From Phycisphaerae bacterium (GTDB lineage: Bacteria; Planctomycetota; Phycisphaerae; Sedimentisphaerales; Anaerobacaceae), in NCBI GenBank assembly GCA_026386805.1, contig JAPLMX010000215.1, positions 1-34,599 on the forward strand: a stretch of DNA of 34,599 nt, written 5' to 3'. The notes beneath the pieces were generated by a model that worked only from the letters and a program-made list of their open reading frames with translations, was not told where the DNA came from and searched no databases. Both the position numbers and the translations under genes were made by a program. Shown piece after piece: positions 7,385-15,911 of this stretch (positions are counted from its first letter, which is position 1; each line of letters opens with the position of its first letter).

Positions 7385-8674
7385 TCAGTTGACGATGGCC
7401 TGGTGGGCGAGGGCCTCGAATCTGTCATTCAGCGTGGCCTTGCCGGACGGGTACAGTTGGCCCATGCAGACGCCGATCAGCCTCTGGGCCGGATCGATGA
7501 AGAAGGTCGTGTACCAGAAACCGCCCCAGCGGTAGGCGCTGACGCTTGTCAACTCGCCCGCCTCGCGCAGACTACGCGTGACACCGAAGCCCAGGCCGAA
7601 GCCGGTACCGGGATTCAGTTCGCCGACGTGGTCCGCCGTCATCAATTGTACGGTCGTCGGGCTCAGCAGCCGGACACCGTCCAGCTCGCCGCCGTTGAGC
7701 ATCATCTGGCAGAATCGCGCGTAATCCGAGATCGTGGAGCACAGCCCACCGCCGCCGGAGTAGTAGCGCTTGGGGCCTTCATACGGGTAGGTCACCGTGA
7801 TCCGCATGGCCCCTTCACCGAGGATGCCGTTGCCCAGCCGTTTCAAATTCCCTTCGGGGTCGGGCCCGTAAACTGCGGCCAGGCGCGACACTTTGCCGCT
7901 GGGAAGGTAGAAGCCGGTGTCGTCCATCCGCAGCGGCACGAAGATGCGCTGGCGCAGGAACTCGTCGAAGGACAGGCCCGAGACAACCTCGACCAGCCGG
8001 CCGAGGACATCGACCGAGAGGCTGTACGTGAACGCCTCACCGGGCTGGTGCACCAGCGGCATTTGGGCCAGCTTCTTGATGCCGTCGGCCAGAGAATCCT
8101 CCGTCTGGATCAAGCCGTGGGTGATCCCCGCCTCCGCGTACTTGGCTCCGACGCGTGCGTCCCACTGATAGGTCAGGCCCGAAGTGTGGGTCAGAAGATT
8201 GCGAATCGTGATCTCGCGTTTGGCGGGGACGATCTTTTCATTGCTTTCGCCCGCCGTCCCGGAGATGAGGACTTTCATGTCTTTGAATTCCGGGAGATAC
8301 TTCGAGACCGGGTCGCCGAGCCGAAACCACCCCTCCTCGTACAACATCATCACGGCCACGCTGGTAATGGGCTTGCTCATCGAGGCGATTCGGAAGATCG
8401 CGTCCGGCTTCATCGCGACGTTCATCTCCTTGTCCTGCATGCCCACGCTCTTGAGGTAGGCCACCTTGCCGTCGCGGGCCACCAGCGCTACGGCCCCGGC
8501 CAGCAGCTTGCCATCCACGTGCTCTTGCATCAGCATACCGATGCGATCAAGGCGCTGCTGGGACAAGCCCACGGATCGGGGCGGCGCTTGCGGCAGGCCT
8601 TGGCCGGACGCGACGGGGGCCAGTGCGATCAGGACCGCCAGAACGTACAGGAGAGCACCTTTCGATCTCATCAT
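7385..8674 (-). CDS. Exported serine hydrolase of the beta-lactamase/EstB fold
   Basis: The 429-residue protein has a clear signal peptide (LLYVLAVLIALAPVASGQ). It belongs to the class C beta-lactamase-related family, which includes esterases and D-Ala-D-Ala peptidases. The nucleophile motif SxxK is Ser98-Met-Ser-Lys101 in FRIASMSKPITS. The second motif is Tyr-Ser-Leu in FTYSLSVDVLGRLVE, as in EstB-type esterases rather than the YxN of true class C beta-lactamases. A C-terminal RWGGFWYTTFFIDP segment matches the usual HxG/WGG region. The ATG at 8674 is chosen because GGAGG lies 8 nt upstream; the longer ORF start at 8692 runs through that site. A substrate cannot be named, and antibiotic resistance should not be inferred. 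Confidence 0.85.
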   Translation of the reverse strand: MMRSKGALLYVLAVLIALAPVASGQGLPQAPPRSVGLSQQRLDRIGMLMQEHVDGKLLAGAVALVARDGKVAYLKSVGMQDKEMNVAMKPDAIFRIASMSKPITSVAVMMLYEEGWFRLGDPVSKYLPEFKDMKVLISGTAGESNEKIVPAKREITIRNLLTHTSGLTYQWDARVGAKYAEAGITHGLIQTEDSLADGIKKLAQMPLVHQPGEAFTYSLSVDVLGRLVEVVSGLSFDEFLRQRIFVPLRMDDTGFYLPSGKVSRLAAVYGPDPEGNLKRLGNGILGEGAMRITVTYPYEGPKRYYSGGGGLCSTISDYARFCQMMLNGGELDGVRLLSPTTVQLMTADHVGELNPGTGFGLGFGVTRSLREAGELTSVSAYRWGGFWYTTFFIDPAQRLIGVCMGQLYPSGKATLNDRFEALAHQAIVN

Positions 8675-8764
8675 GGCACGTACCTCCAACAAAGCCGGAA
8701 TCGTTCGGACGGGTCACATGCTAAACAAAGCAGGGCCAAAGGCAAGGGAATTTGCCGGTTGATC

Positions 8765-10378
8765 CTACTGATAATCGCTGCTGCACGTGCCCTCACCGTC
8801 GGTGAGGAAGACGCCGGGGCCGGGGTAGCGCCAAGATTGGCCGGAGGCGGTGACGGCCTGGAAGTAGTATTGCCGGCAAGCTGTGGCCTTGGCCACATCC
8901 AACCGATACGTGCCGGCCGCCGGCGTGCCGAGATCGAGAGCCAGGTTATAGGCGACGGCGCCGATCACGACCTGCAGGGACGCGGGCGGCTGATTGGTCG
9001 TGTCGCGGTAGTTCAGCAGGAAGGTTGTCTTGCCCGCCGTCAGGAAGTCGTGGCAGCCGGCCACGAGCGGCGGCCGGCTCGCCAGATCGCCCGCGGCGAA
9101 ATCCTGGACCCAGTAATACCGCCGGGTGCTCTTGGCGTCCGGTGCGTAGCCCGTGCCAATCACTGTGAAGCTGGCGCTCATGATGTTGGTTCGGTGTCCC
9201 GCCTGCGAGGTCTTGTCCAGGGCGCATGGCCCGCCGGAGGCGTCGCACAGCAGGCCGTCCACGAAGCTCTTGGCGCCGACATAGCCGGCCCCAATGTTCT
9301 CGCCGATCGTGCGCGCCTGGGGATCGTAGCTGCGTATCCGGTCGGACCAGGCGGTGCCATCACAGCTATCGTGCTGGAAGCAGCCGTTGGTTCCCATGTC
9401 CTCGGCGTGGACGCGGGCGGAGGCGTTCAGCTCCGCCTCATAGTAGAGCGGTTCGACGGCGGTGTACGTCTGGAGAATGGAGTGCGGATCGGGCACAGAA
9501 CCGGCCATATACTTATCGCGATATTGCTGTGGGGCCATTCTTATGGCGTTGGTGTAGACGATGACCCGCCGCTCGGAGAGGCTCGGATAGCCGCCCACGG
9601 GGGCGCCGGTGAGCATCTGCTGCGACTGGGTCTGAGAACTGCCCAAATCGAACGCCTGGACGTCCGCCGCCCCCAACTCGTCGCGGACCTGAACGATGAC
9701 CGCCAGGGAGCTTTTCGAGTCGGCGGTCGAGGTCCACGAGATTCTGCCCGAATCGGGGTCGATGACCATGCCCGCAGGGCCGCGAAGCAGCTCGTAGACA
9801 AGCTTGTCGCCATCGGGGTCCACAGCTCGCACATCGTAGATGTAGATCTGTGCCGAGCCCGTCTGGGCCGGGGGACTGGAGATGATCTGCGGCGGCCAGT
9901 TGCCCACGCACATCGCGTCATACGGGTCGCCGCAGCGGAGCCACTCCTGGGCAAACGCCGCAAGGTCCGCAAATGTGATGACGCAATCGCCGTCATAGTC
10001 CATTCGCAAGGCACAGGGAAAAATGGTGAAAGGTGCATCGCTCTGATCGGAACCACCCAACTTGCCTGCCGTCGTCACCCGGATCAGACATCGCGGGGAC
10101 GAAATGGAAGGCACCGTCCATAGGTAGCTGCCCTTGCCTTTGGCGCAGGGGGCGACCGGCGCGACCATATTCCAAAACACCCCGCCCGTATAGGAGAATT
10201 CGATCATCACCTGTTGGACGCTCGCATCGCAGGACCAGATGATCGGCCGTCGGCTCTTGGCCGGGATCGACTCGCCGCCATTGGGGCTTTCCACTTTGAC
10301 GCCGGCGCGGCATGGCTCGACCAGGCCCACCGAAATCAGTCCGGCCGAACAGGCCGCAAGAAGCAGTACACGTTGCAC
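8765..10378 (-). CDS. Secreted CAP (SCP/PR-1) domain protein with Ig-like and dockerin-like modules
   Basis: The protein is about 537 residues. It starts with a signal peptide (RVLLLAACSAGLISVGLVEPCRA). An Ig-like module common in planctomycetes follows (ESPNGGESIPAKSRRPIIWS to SSPRCLIRVTT). A dockerin-like EF-hand comes next (DYDGDCVITFADLAAFAQEW), then a cadherin/He_PIG-like module (AVDPDGDKLVYELLRGPAGM). The CAP domain then shows ASARVHAEDM, TIGENIGAGYVG, AGHRTNIMSASFTVIGTGYA and YYWVQDFA, and a beta-rich tail closes the protein. CAP proteins act extracellularly with varied functions. The GTG at 10378 has AAGGA 8 nt upstream and gives a tidy signal peptide; ATGs at 10417 and 10408 are alternatives. 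Confidence 0.82.
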   Translation of the reverse strand: MQRVLLLAACSAGLISVGLVEPCRAGVKVESPNGGESIPAKSRRPIIWSCDASVQQVMIEFSYTGGVFWNMVAPVAPCAKGKGSYLWTVPSISSPRCLIRVTTAGKLGGSDQSDAPFTIFPCALRMDYDGDCVITFADLAAFAQEWLRCGDPYDAMCVGNWPPQIISSPPAQTGSAQIYIYDVRAVDPDGDKLVYELLRGPAGMVIDPDSGRISWTSTADSKSSLAVIVQVRDELGAADVQAFDLGSSQTQSQQMLTGAPVGGYPSLSERRVIVYTNAIRMAPQQYRDKYMAGSVPDPHSILQTYTAVEPLYYEAELNASARVHAEDMGTNGCFQHDSCDGTAWSDRIRSYDPQARTIGENIGAGYVGAKSFVDGLLCDASGGPCALDKTSQAGHRTNIMSASFTVIGTGYAPDAKSTRRYYWVQDFAAGDLASRPPLVAGCHDFLTAGKTTFLLNYRDTTNQPPASLQVVIGAVAYNLALDLGTPAAGTYRLDVAKATACRQYYFQAVTASGQSWRYPGPGVFLTDGEGTCSSDYQ

Positions 10379-10653
10379 CAGCGAGGTCCTTACGATACAC
10401 CCCCACATACAGTCCATGCGTGATTATCGGGCCCTTCCTGGCCTCGGTTGAAGAATTTGCAGAAAAAACGCTGACGGACACCCCCAACGGTCCAATCAAT
10501 TGCTATGTTTTCCACAGTATACCAGATTCCATGACAGGATGGAAAACAGAATTGTTCTCGGACCCAAAAGAGATCACCCCAAGCGAGACGCCGCTCCACT
10601 GGCTATGGTCAGTGAAGCAAGTGAGAATCCCTGCGAATCTACCCTCAAAGCGA

Positions 10654-10714
10654 GTAACCGCGCCCCTGCTTCGTGCCTTTTGTATGTGAAGGAACATAGT
10701 TTAGGAGTTGTGCA
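10654..10714 (+). promoter_or_regulatory. Conserved 61-bp leader of the first microprotein gene
   Basis: This block aligns without gaps to 11054-11092 over its first 39 bases (28 identical) and again at the GTGAAGG and AGGAGTT boxes. Both copies put the ATG exactly 61 bp from the left edge. It ends in the Shine-Dalgarno AGGAG, 7 nt before the ATG at 10715. A duplicated leader that keeps its spacing suggests a functional 5' region, probably including a promoter, but no textbook -35/-10 pair stands out. Confidence 0.5.
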
Positions 10715-10786
10715 ATGAACCCAGTGGTCACCGTGCTGCAGATTGCTGTTCTTCTGACACTCGTCTTCGCCTACGGCCGGGATTGA
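10715..10786 (+). CDS. 23-residue single-span membrane microprotein, copy A
   Basis: The ORF runs from ATG at 10715 to TGA at 10784-10786. It begins M-N-P, has the hydrophobic core VLQIAVLLTL at residues 7-16 and ends FAYGRD. AGGAG sits 7 nt upstream. It looks like one short transmembrane helix with a charged C-terminus. Copy B, 400 bp downstream, is identical at 18 of 23 residues, yet 11 of those 18 shared residues use different codons. That pattern is expected from selection on the peptide and is hard to explain for a non-coding repeat. No known family is recognised; small single-span proteins often act as subunits or regulators of membrane complexes, but there is no evidence of a partner here. 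Confidence 0.72.
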   Translation: MNPVVTVLQIAVLLTLVFAYGRD

Positions 10787-11053
10787 TGGCCTCCGCAAGT
10801 CGCGCCGGCGGACAAGCAAGTGCCGGCTCACGCTTGCTGGGCTGCTATGAGTCCAAGCGTGTCATTCGTCGGTCTGCTGCCCCCTCGGGGCAGACACCTC
10901 TTCAATGGCTTTTCGGCACCAACTCAGCCGTCATCGGTCTAACTTCGAGATTGCAGGGGTGTCACGCACACGGAATCGCTGGAATTCGTAAGAATCACAG
11001 TCTATGAGGACATCGCAGGAGCACAGTCTGACACGCAGAGATGGATAGAATGT
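10787..11053. other. Spacer between the two microprotein genes
   Basis: No plausible gene is visible. The first 30 or so bases still resemble the sequence after copy B (GCAAG, four variable bases, GCCGG, then GCAA), which marks the right edge of the duplicated unit. An imperfect hairpin at 10815-10838 (AGCAAG with CTTGCT, CG bulge) could end the first transcript, but no T tract follows. The rest shows no obvious structure. Confidence 0.5.
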
Positions 11054-11114
11054 GTTACCTCGCCCCGGCCATCTGCCTTATATGGGTGAAGGCAATTGGA
11101 TCGAAGGAGTTACG

Positions 11115-11186
11115 ATGAATTCGGTGCTGATCGTCCTGCAAATCGCCGTGCTCTTGACGCTCTTGTTCGCCTATGGCCGCAAGTAG
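11115..11186 (+). CDS. 23-residue single-span membrane microprotein, copy B
   Basis: The ORF runs from ATG at 11115 to TAG at 11184-11186. It begins M-N-S-V-L-I, continues VLQIAVLLTL and ends LFAYGRK. An AAGGAG Shine-Dalgarno lies 5 nt upstream. The length equals copy A exactly, and differences cluster at residues 3, 5, 6, 17 and 23, all conservative in hydropathy except the final Asp to Lys. Synonymous changes are frequent (Gln CAG/CAA, Ile ATT/ATC, Thr ACA/ACG and others). The upstream leader is also duplicated (11054-11114). The gene is convergent with the next minus-strand gene, whose stop is 48 bp away. Function unknown. Confidence 0.75.
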   Translation: MNSVLIVLQIAVLLTLLFAYGRK

Positions 11187-11234
11187 GCGTTTCTGCAAGC
11201 TCTGCCGGTCTGAGCAACGAGCATGGGCTCATGG

Positions 11235-12284
11235 TCAGCGGGCAACGGTCATCTCATAGCGAGTGCCGTCCCTCGGAGTGCCGCCTTTGGGGACCGAGAC
11301 CTCCAAGACCGCCTTTGACCCATCATACCGATACGCGAATGGCTTTCCACTCAGGGGATCCTGCGGGACCTGGACCTCTGAGACCTCGCCGAGCTGCTTC
11401 GGCAATTGGCCGTTGTGCGAAGCGGCATAGTGCCGCAGGGCCTCGACGCATTGGAGGGCCGCCACGTCACCGTCCAGCCGATTCGCCGTGACGCGCACTC
11501 TCTTGTGGGACTCCTCCAACTGGTCCCGCAGCAAGCCACGGGTCAGCGCGTTGTACTGTTTGCTCGACTCCAGGTTCTTGAGCTCCGATGAGATCGGCAC
11601 TTCAATGTTGATTAGCGGACGCGGCAAGGTGTGCAATGCCGGATACAGGTTCGGGCTGCCCTTGACCTGGGCCAGGTCTTCCACCGGCCGGAGCATCAGC
11701 GCCGCCACAGCAATGCCCGTCATGCCCTGAATGATCGTCGGGGCTTCTCCAATATGCTTCGACATGGTTAACCCGGTTCGGAGGGTCTCAATCGCCTTGT
11801 CATATTGCCCCTGCGCGATTTCCAGACGGGCCTTGAGACACAACAGGAACGTAAGCTGACGGTATTCCGAGAGATTCGCCGGCATAGTTCCGGGCACAAA
11901 GGGCGGCCAGTTGCCGTTCTTACACTTGGCGCCCTGGCTGACGAGGTCCAGGCTGCTCTGGGCCTGTTGCAGAACCGCCTGGATCTGGTCCTTGGGCAAC
12001 TGGCTCAGAGGTACCTTTCGCCAGTCCGCCAGTTGGTTCACATTCATCTTCGCGGGCAGGGCTTGTACCGCCTTGTTGTAGAGGACCGCAGCGTCACCCT
12101 CCGTCAGTTCTTCCGCCTTCGGCACAAGGGAATAGCTCTTCTGAGAGTCAATCGCCGAGGGTTCAATCGCCAAACTGAATACACGCGGCGACTCGGGCGA
12201 TTTTGACGCCTGTTTGCCCGCCTGCACGCGGGATGAAAGGATCAGCGCAACTGCCACAATCAGATGAATGATCGAGCGTCTCAT
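11235..12284 (-). CDS. Exported protein of unknown function, tetratricopeptide-like
   Basis: The protein is 349 residues from the ATG at 12284, which has GGAGG 9 nt upstream; an ORF start 165 bp further out lacks support. The signal peptide is SIIHLIVAVALILSSRVQA. The middle holds helical pairs like ARLEIAQGQYDKAIETLRTGLTM, a TPR-type repeat. The last 60 residues contain DPLSGKPFAYRYDGSKAVLEVSV, a C-terminal module seen in many planctomycete exported proteins, in which a predicted beta strand follows a D-P-x-S-G-K-P turn. No enzyme motif is visible. It is divergent from the subtilase gene and may share its regulatory region. Confidence 0.7.
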   Translation of the reverse strand: MRRSIIHLIVAVALILSSRVQAGKQASKSPESPRVFSLAIEPSAIDSQKSYSLVPKAEELTEGDAAVLYNKAVQALPAKMNVNQLADWRKVPLSQLPKDQIQAVLQQAQSSLDLVSQGAKCKNGNWPPFVPGTMPANLSEYRQLTFLLCLKARLEIAQGQYDKAIETLRTGLTMSKHIGEAPTIIQGMTGIAVAALMLRPVEDLAQVKGSPNLYPALHTLPRPLINIEVPISSELKNLESSKQYNALTRGLLRDQLEESHKRVRVTANRLDGDVAALQCVEALRHYAASHNGQLPKQLGEVSEVQVPQDPLSGKPFAYRYDGSKAVLEVSVPKGGTPRDGTRYEMTVAR

Positions 12285-12614
12285 AGAATTGCACCTCCAC
12301 AGCAACAGTACGTAACCTGTGAACCAAGCCGCCGCCGGCCGTCGAACCACATCGGCGAAATCGGCGGCTGCTCCGTAGTAGACGCATGAAGCGTCCCCGA
12401 GATCAACAATAAAATGCAGAGAGTGGATCAGGTGTGCACCGCACAACATAAACCGCTTCGGATTCCGTCAAAACCACCGATGACCCCGGCAATATGGGCA
12501 AAAGGACCGAAAATGATGGCCTTTCCTACAAAAATACGTAGTTGTACGGATAGACACGGCCCCGGTGGAATGGCATAATGGAGGGATCATTCACCATCCG
12601 TAGGAGGACCGACG
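12285..12614. other. Divergent 330-bp promoter region with a candidate operator
   Basis: No gene is visible. At 12526-12548 lies the motif CTACAAAAATACGTAG followed by TTGTACG; CTAC and GTAG are inverted, and TACGTA repeats part of the half-site. It lies 66 bp before the subtilase ATG and could bind a dimeric regulator. AGGAGG sits 7 nt before that ATG. The remainder is featureless by eye. Confidence 0.35.
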
Positions 12615-15086
12615 ATGAGTATGTGCCACTTCGCAAAACCGATTGTCCTGCTCGTTGCACTGGTGTCCTGCCCGGTTTTCGCCTCGGCCGGGGCCTACAT
12701 CGTCACTGCCGCCGGGGAGCGGCTTGAATTCATGCCGCGGCCGGAGAAAGGGTACGTCGTCAAGCTGGCGGAGAAGGCCGGGGGTATCCATGCGTTGGCG
12801 GGCATATCCGCCCTTGATGCCGAGGATGCCAGAGAGGTTCACGGCTTGGATCGGCGGGGTGTCTGGACCGTGGAGAATCAAGGCCCTGCCGGCCGCAACG
12901 AAGACGCAATTCGCTCGCTCCGAGCCAGCGGCCAAGTGGCCTACGCCGCACCCCTGTTCTCATCGAATGGCGAGACCGTGGTCATCATCCCGGAGATCGT
13001 CATGCGTGTGAAACCCGGCACACAGATCGAGCAATTGAAGGCTCTCCGCGAGAGAGCAGGTTGCACAATCAGGAAGCGGATGGAGTTCACGGAGCAGGAG
13101 TATCTGCTGGAGGTCCTGGGGCCGGACGCCGAGGCTGTCTTTGCCGCCGTGGGGCAACTCAGCCAAGCGGCCTGTGTCGAGTGGGCCTGCCCGAATACGG
13201 CATTCCAGCCGCAGCTCGGTGACCAGGTTGTGCCGGACGGCGCTGTTGCTGACCGGAGACTTCGGATTGCTTCAGCAGGACAAGATGCCAACACTCCCGG
13301 CGTGTTCCCAAACGACGAGTACTTCCCCATGCAATGGCACTTGCACAACACCGGCCAGTCCGGCGGCACACCCGGTGCGGACATTCGCGCGCCGGAAGCG
13401 TGGGAGATCACTACTGGAGATCCGAATATTGTGGTCGCCGTCCTCGACTGCGGCATTGACACCAGCCATCCTGACCTGATCAACAACTTGGTCGCAGGAT
13501 ACGATTTCTACGAGAATGACCCGTTTCCAGACCCCGCCCTTGTTGGCGAGACGAACCTCCACGGCACAGCTTGTGCGGGTCTTGTCGCGGCTCAAGGCAA
13601 CAACTCTATGGGCGTCACGGGAGTTACCTGGAACTGCAAGGTGATGCCCATCCGACAAACACAGATACAGTCCAACCCCGCCACGGAAGACATCGGGGCG
13701 ACAGCACTCCGCTGGGCTGCGGCACATGGCGCCGACATCTTAAATGGGAGAGGGGCCACGAGCTACGCAACTCCAATCATTCACTCGGCGATAGTGGATA
13801 TTACCAAGGCAGGAGGAATCGGTCGAAACGGTAAAGGATGTGTTCTTGTGTACCCTGCGGTCAATGCCAACTCGTTTGTGTATTACCCCGCGAGATATCC
13901 GGAGGTCATCGCGGTTGGTGCAACGGACCACCAGGACCTGCGTTGGGGCTATAGTAATTACGGGCCGGAGTTGGACATCATGGCTCCGGGCGGGCCCTAT
14001 CCGCCGATCTCGGCCGGGGACGTATTCGGCGTCTGGACCACCGATATCGCCGGAAGCCCCGGTGGTAACGGGATTATCAGGGGCCTCCCCATCACAGACT
14101 ACATCCCATTTGGCGGGACTTCTGCTTCTGCTCCCATCGTAGCCGGCGTAGCGGCCCTGATTCTGTCCGTGGAGCCCAATCTCACTAACGACGAGGTGCG
14201 CCACTTCCTGGAGCGGTCTGCGAAGGACCTCGGCGCTCCGGGGAGGGATACTTACTATGGTTGGGGTCGAGTCGACGCGAGGGCGGCTCTCGATATGGTC
14301 ATGGCCAAGCGAGCCGACCTAAACAACGACTGGAAAGTCGATGAAGAGGACCAGGCTATCCTGATGCAAGCCATGAATACCAATGACCTCTCCGCCGACA
14401 TTGCCCCTGCAGCCAAACGCGACGGCGTTGTCGATGCCCAAGACCTTGAGCTTCTGACCCGCTACTTGGGAACGGTGATCCCGGAGTTGGGCCTGATTGC
14501 CAACTGGAAGCTGGATGAGACGGAAGGGAGAGTAGCCTTTGACAGCGCCGGGACGAACAACGGTACGCTGATCGGCAATCCGACTTGGCAGCCGACCAGT
14601 GGCAAGCTCGGCGGAGCCCTGCAGCTCGATGGCGTGGATGACTATGTCAGCACCGCGTTCGTGCTGGACCCGGCAGCCGGACCGTTCAGTGTCTTCGCCT
14701 GGGTCAAAGGCGGGGCGCCAGGCCAGGTCATCCTCTCACAGGCGGGCGGAGTGAACTGGCTGATGGCGGACGGCACGGTGGGGGCCCTGCGAACGGAGCT
14801 CTGCCAGCCCGGAACGAGCGGGCGCACCCCTATCCCACCGGGGCCTCCGCTGATTGGCTTCCGCGCGATCACCGACGGCGACTGGCACCGTGTGGGCTTC
14901 TCATGGAGTGGCTCCAATCGCATCCTCTATGTTGATGGTGTTGACGTTGCGAGAGATACACAAACGAGTTTGGCCAGCTCGACCGGAAACCTCACGATCG
15001 GAGCCGGTAGCACACGCGCAGCGGGTACTTTTTGGAACGGCCTGATCGACGATGTGCGAATCTACAACCGGGTGGTGAAACCATAG
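12615..15086 (+). CDS. Secreted subtilisin-family protease with dockerin-like and LamG modules
   Basis: The 823-residue protein has a signal peptide (IVLLVALVSCPVFASA), then a prodomain-like region with two IVMRVKPGT-type strands. The S8 domain spans roughly residues 240-570. The triad is Asp278 (AVLDCGID), His316 (LHGTACAG) and Ser503 (GGTSASAPIVAGVAAL). A dockerin-like EF-hand pair follows (ADLNNDWKVDEEDQAIL and KRDGVVDAQDLELLTRYLG), then a LamG/concanavalin-like domain (IANWKLDETEG to FWNGLIDDVRIYN). Oddities: Cys279 replaces the usual Ser/Thr after the catalytic Asp; the N-S-x-G segment reads NGRGATS; the oxyanion region reads PAVNAN (Asn417) instead of AAGN. It may be a divergent protease or partly impaired. 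AGGAGG is 7 nt upstream of the ATG. Confidence 0.88.
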   Translation: MSMCHFAKPIVLLVALVSCPVFASAGAYIVTAAGERLEFMPRPEKGYVVKLAEKAGGIHALAGISALDAEDAREVHGLDRRGVWTVENQGPAGRNEDAIRSLRASGQVAYAAPLFSSNGETVVIIPEIVMRVKPGTQIEQLKALRERAGCTIRKRMEFTEQEYLLEVLGPDAEAVFAAVGQLSQAACVEWACPNTAFQPQLGDQVVPDGAVADRRLRIASAGQDANTPGVFPNDEYFPMQWHLHNTGQSGGTPGADIRAPEAWEITTGDPNIVVAVLDCGIDTSHPDLINNLVAGYDFYENDPFPDPALVGETNLHGTACAGLVAAQGNNSMGVTGVTWNCKVMPIRQTQIQSNPATEDIGATALRWAAAHGADILNGRGATSYATPIIHSAIVDITKAGGIGRNGKGCVLVYPAVNANSFVYYPARYPEVIAVGATDHQDLRWGYSNYGPELDIMAPGGPYPPISAGDVFGVWTTDIAGSPGGNGIIRGLPITDYIPFGGTSASAPIVAGVAALILSVEPNLTNDEVRHFLERSAKDLGAPGRDTYYGWGRVDARAALDMVMAKRADLNNDWKVDEEDQAILMQAMNTNDLSADIAPAAKRDGVVDAQDLELLTRYLGTVIPELGLIANWKLDETEGRVAFDSAGTNNGTLIGNPTWQPTSGKLGGALQLDGVDDYVSTAFVLDPAAGPFSVFAWVKGGAPGQVILSQAGGVNWLMADGTVGALRTELCQPGTSGRTPIPPGPPLIGFRAITDGDWHRVGFSWSGSNRILYVDGVDVARDTQTSLASSTGNLTIGAGSTRAAGTFWNGLIDDVRIYNRVVKP

Positions 15087-15119
15087 GATGATTCCAGATC
15101 GAGGATTTTGCAGTTCCCG

Positions 15120-15911
15120 TCAAGCGGTGATGATTTCGATGTCCTTCATGGTGCCGAGGCGGCCTTCGGCGGCGGTCAGGTAGTGGACCCAGCCGGGCTC
15201 GTGACCGAGCAGTTGGCTGCCCACCGCGTCCACCGCGACCGGGTCGAAGCTCGCGAGAATCAGGTTGACGTGCTTCTTCTTGCCGGCCAAGTGACCGCCC
15301 GTCAAGGCGACGCTGGCATCCACGACGGACAGGTCGGGTCTCTTGTACAGGCAGACGTCCACGACGGCGTCGTCGACCGACGGCGAGTGCAGCTTGGCTT
15401 TGTTCCAATTGCCGGCGTAGTACTTGCCCGGGGCCAAGCCGAACATATTCTTCATGGCGATCGTCGTTTTCGTGAAGCTGTGGTCCTTGAGGACCGGAAT
15501 CGAGATGAGGAACGCGTCCTGCGCGATCTTGGGCAGGTGGAACGTCTTGAGTTGCAGGGCGTGGGGATTCTCCAGGACGACGGTCTCGGCCTCGTTGAAA
15601 TCCACCAGCCGCAACCCCTCGCGCTGGGCGAAATCCGTGTAGCCGAGGGCGGCATAGACATCGTGCGTGCGTCCGCTGCCGGCCCCTTCTCCGATGAGGA
15701 TCTCGGCCTCCGTGTGGGCGCGGCAGTACCGGTACACGGCCTCGACGGCCCGGACGCTCGTTGTCACCGGCGGCGGCGAGGAATTCGTCAGGTTGGGCTT
15801 GAGGATTATCAGACCCTCCCGAGGCAGCCGCGCGGCGGCCCCGATCAGATCGAGCGCCTTCGGGATACTCTCCTCGTAGTTGGTGAACGCCACCTTGGCG
15901 ACTTGGCTCAT
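15120..15911 (-). CDS. DUF362 domain protein
   Basis: The 263-residue protein shows the DUF362 pattern: VLLKP-like IILKPNLTN near the N-terminus, ILIGEGAGSGRTHDVYAALGY, a central DAFLISIPVLKDHSFTKTTIAMKNMFG, then LSVVDASVALTGGHLAG and FDPVAVDAVGSQLLG. Larger members carry a ferredoxin domain; this one has none, so any electron-transfer role would need a partner. The function of the family is not established. The ATG at 15911 has GGAG 5 nt upstream; the open frame extends to 16028 but has no signal there. The gene is convergent with the subtilase gene (33 bp apart) and divergent from the ABC operon. Confidence 0.82.
   Translation of the reverse strand: MSQVAKVAFTNYEESIPKALDLIGAAARLPREGLIILKPNLTNSSPPPVTTSVRAVEAVYRYCRAHTEAEILIGEGAGSGRTHDVYAALGYTDFAQREGLRLVDFNEAETVVLENPHALQLKTFHLPKIAQDAFLISIPVLKDHSFTKTTIAMKNMFGLAPGKYYAGNWNKAKLHSPSVDDAVVDVCLYKRPDLSVVDASVALTGGHLAGKKKHVNLILASFDPVAVDAVGSQLLGHEPGWVHYLTAAEGRLGTMKDIEIITA

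Noticed and set aside
7385..8674. Antibiotic-resistance beta-lactamase
   Set aside because: The second motif is Tyr-Ser-Leu and the protein resembles EstB-type esterases. This fold is common for general hydrolases.
7319..10123. Long plus-strand frame of 934 codons
   Set aside because: It runs antisense to the serine hydrolase and CAP genes, which have signal peptides, motifs and Shine-Dalgarno sites. Its translation is rich in His, Arg and Gly with no domain, as expected for a GC-rich shadow frame.
10507..10547. GTTTTCCA/TGGAAAAC inverted repeat upstream of the microprotein unit
   Set aside because: The 8-bp arms are separated by 25 bp and lie outside the duplicated unit, so I could not tie it to any gene.
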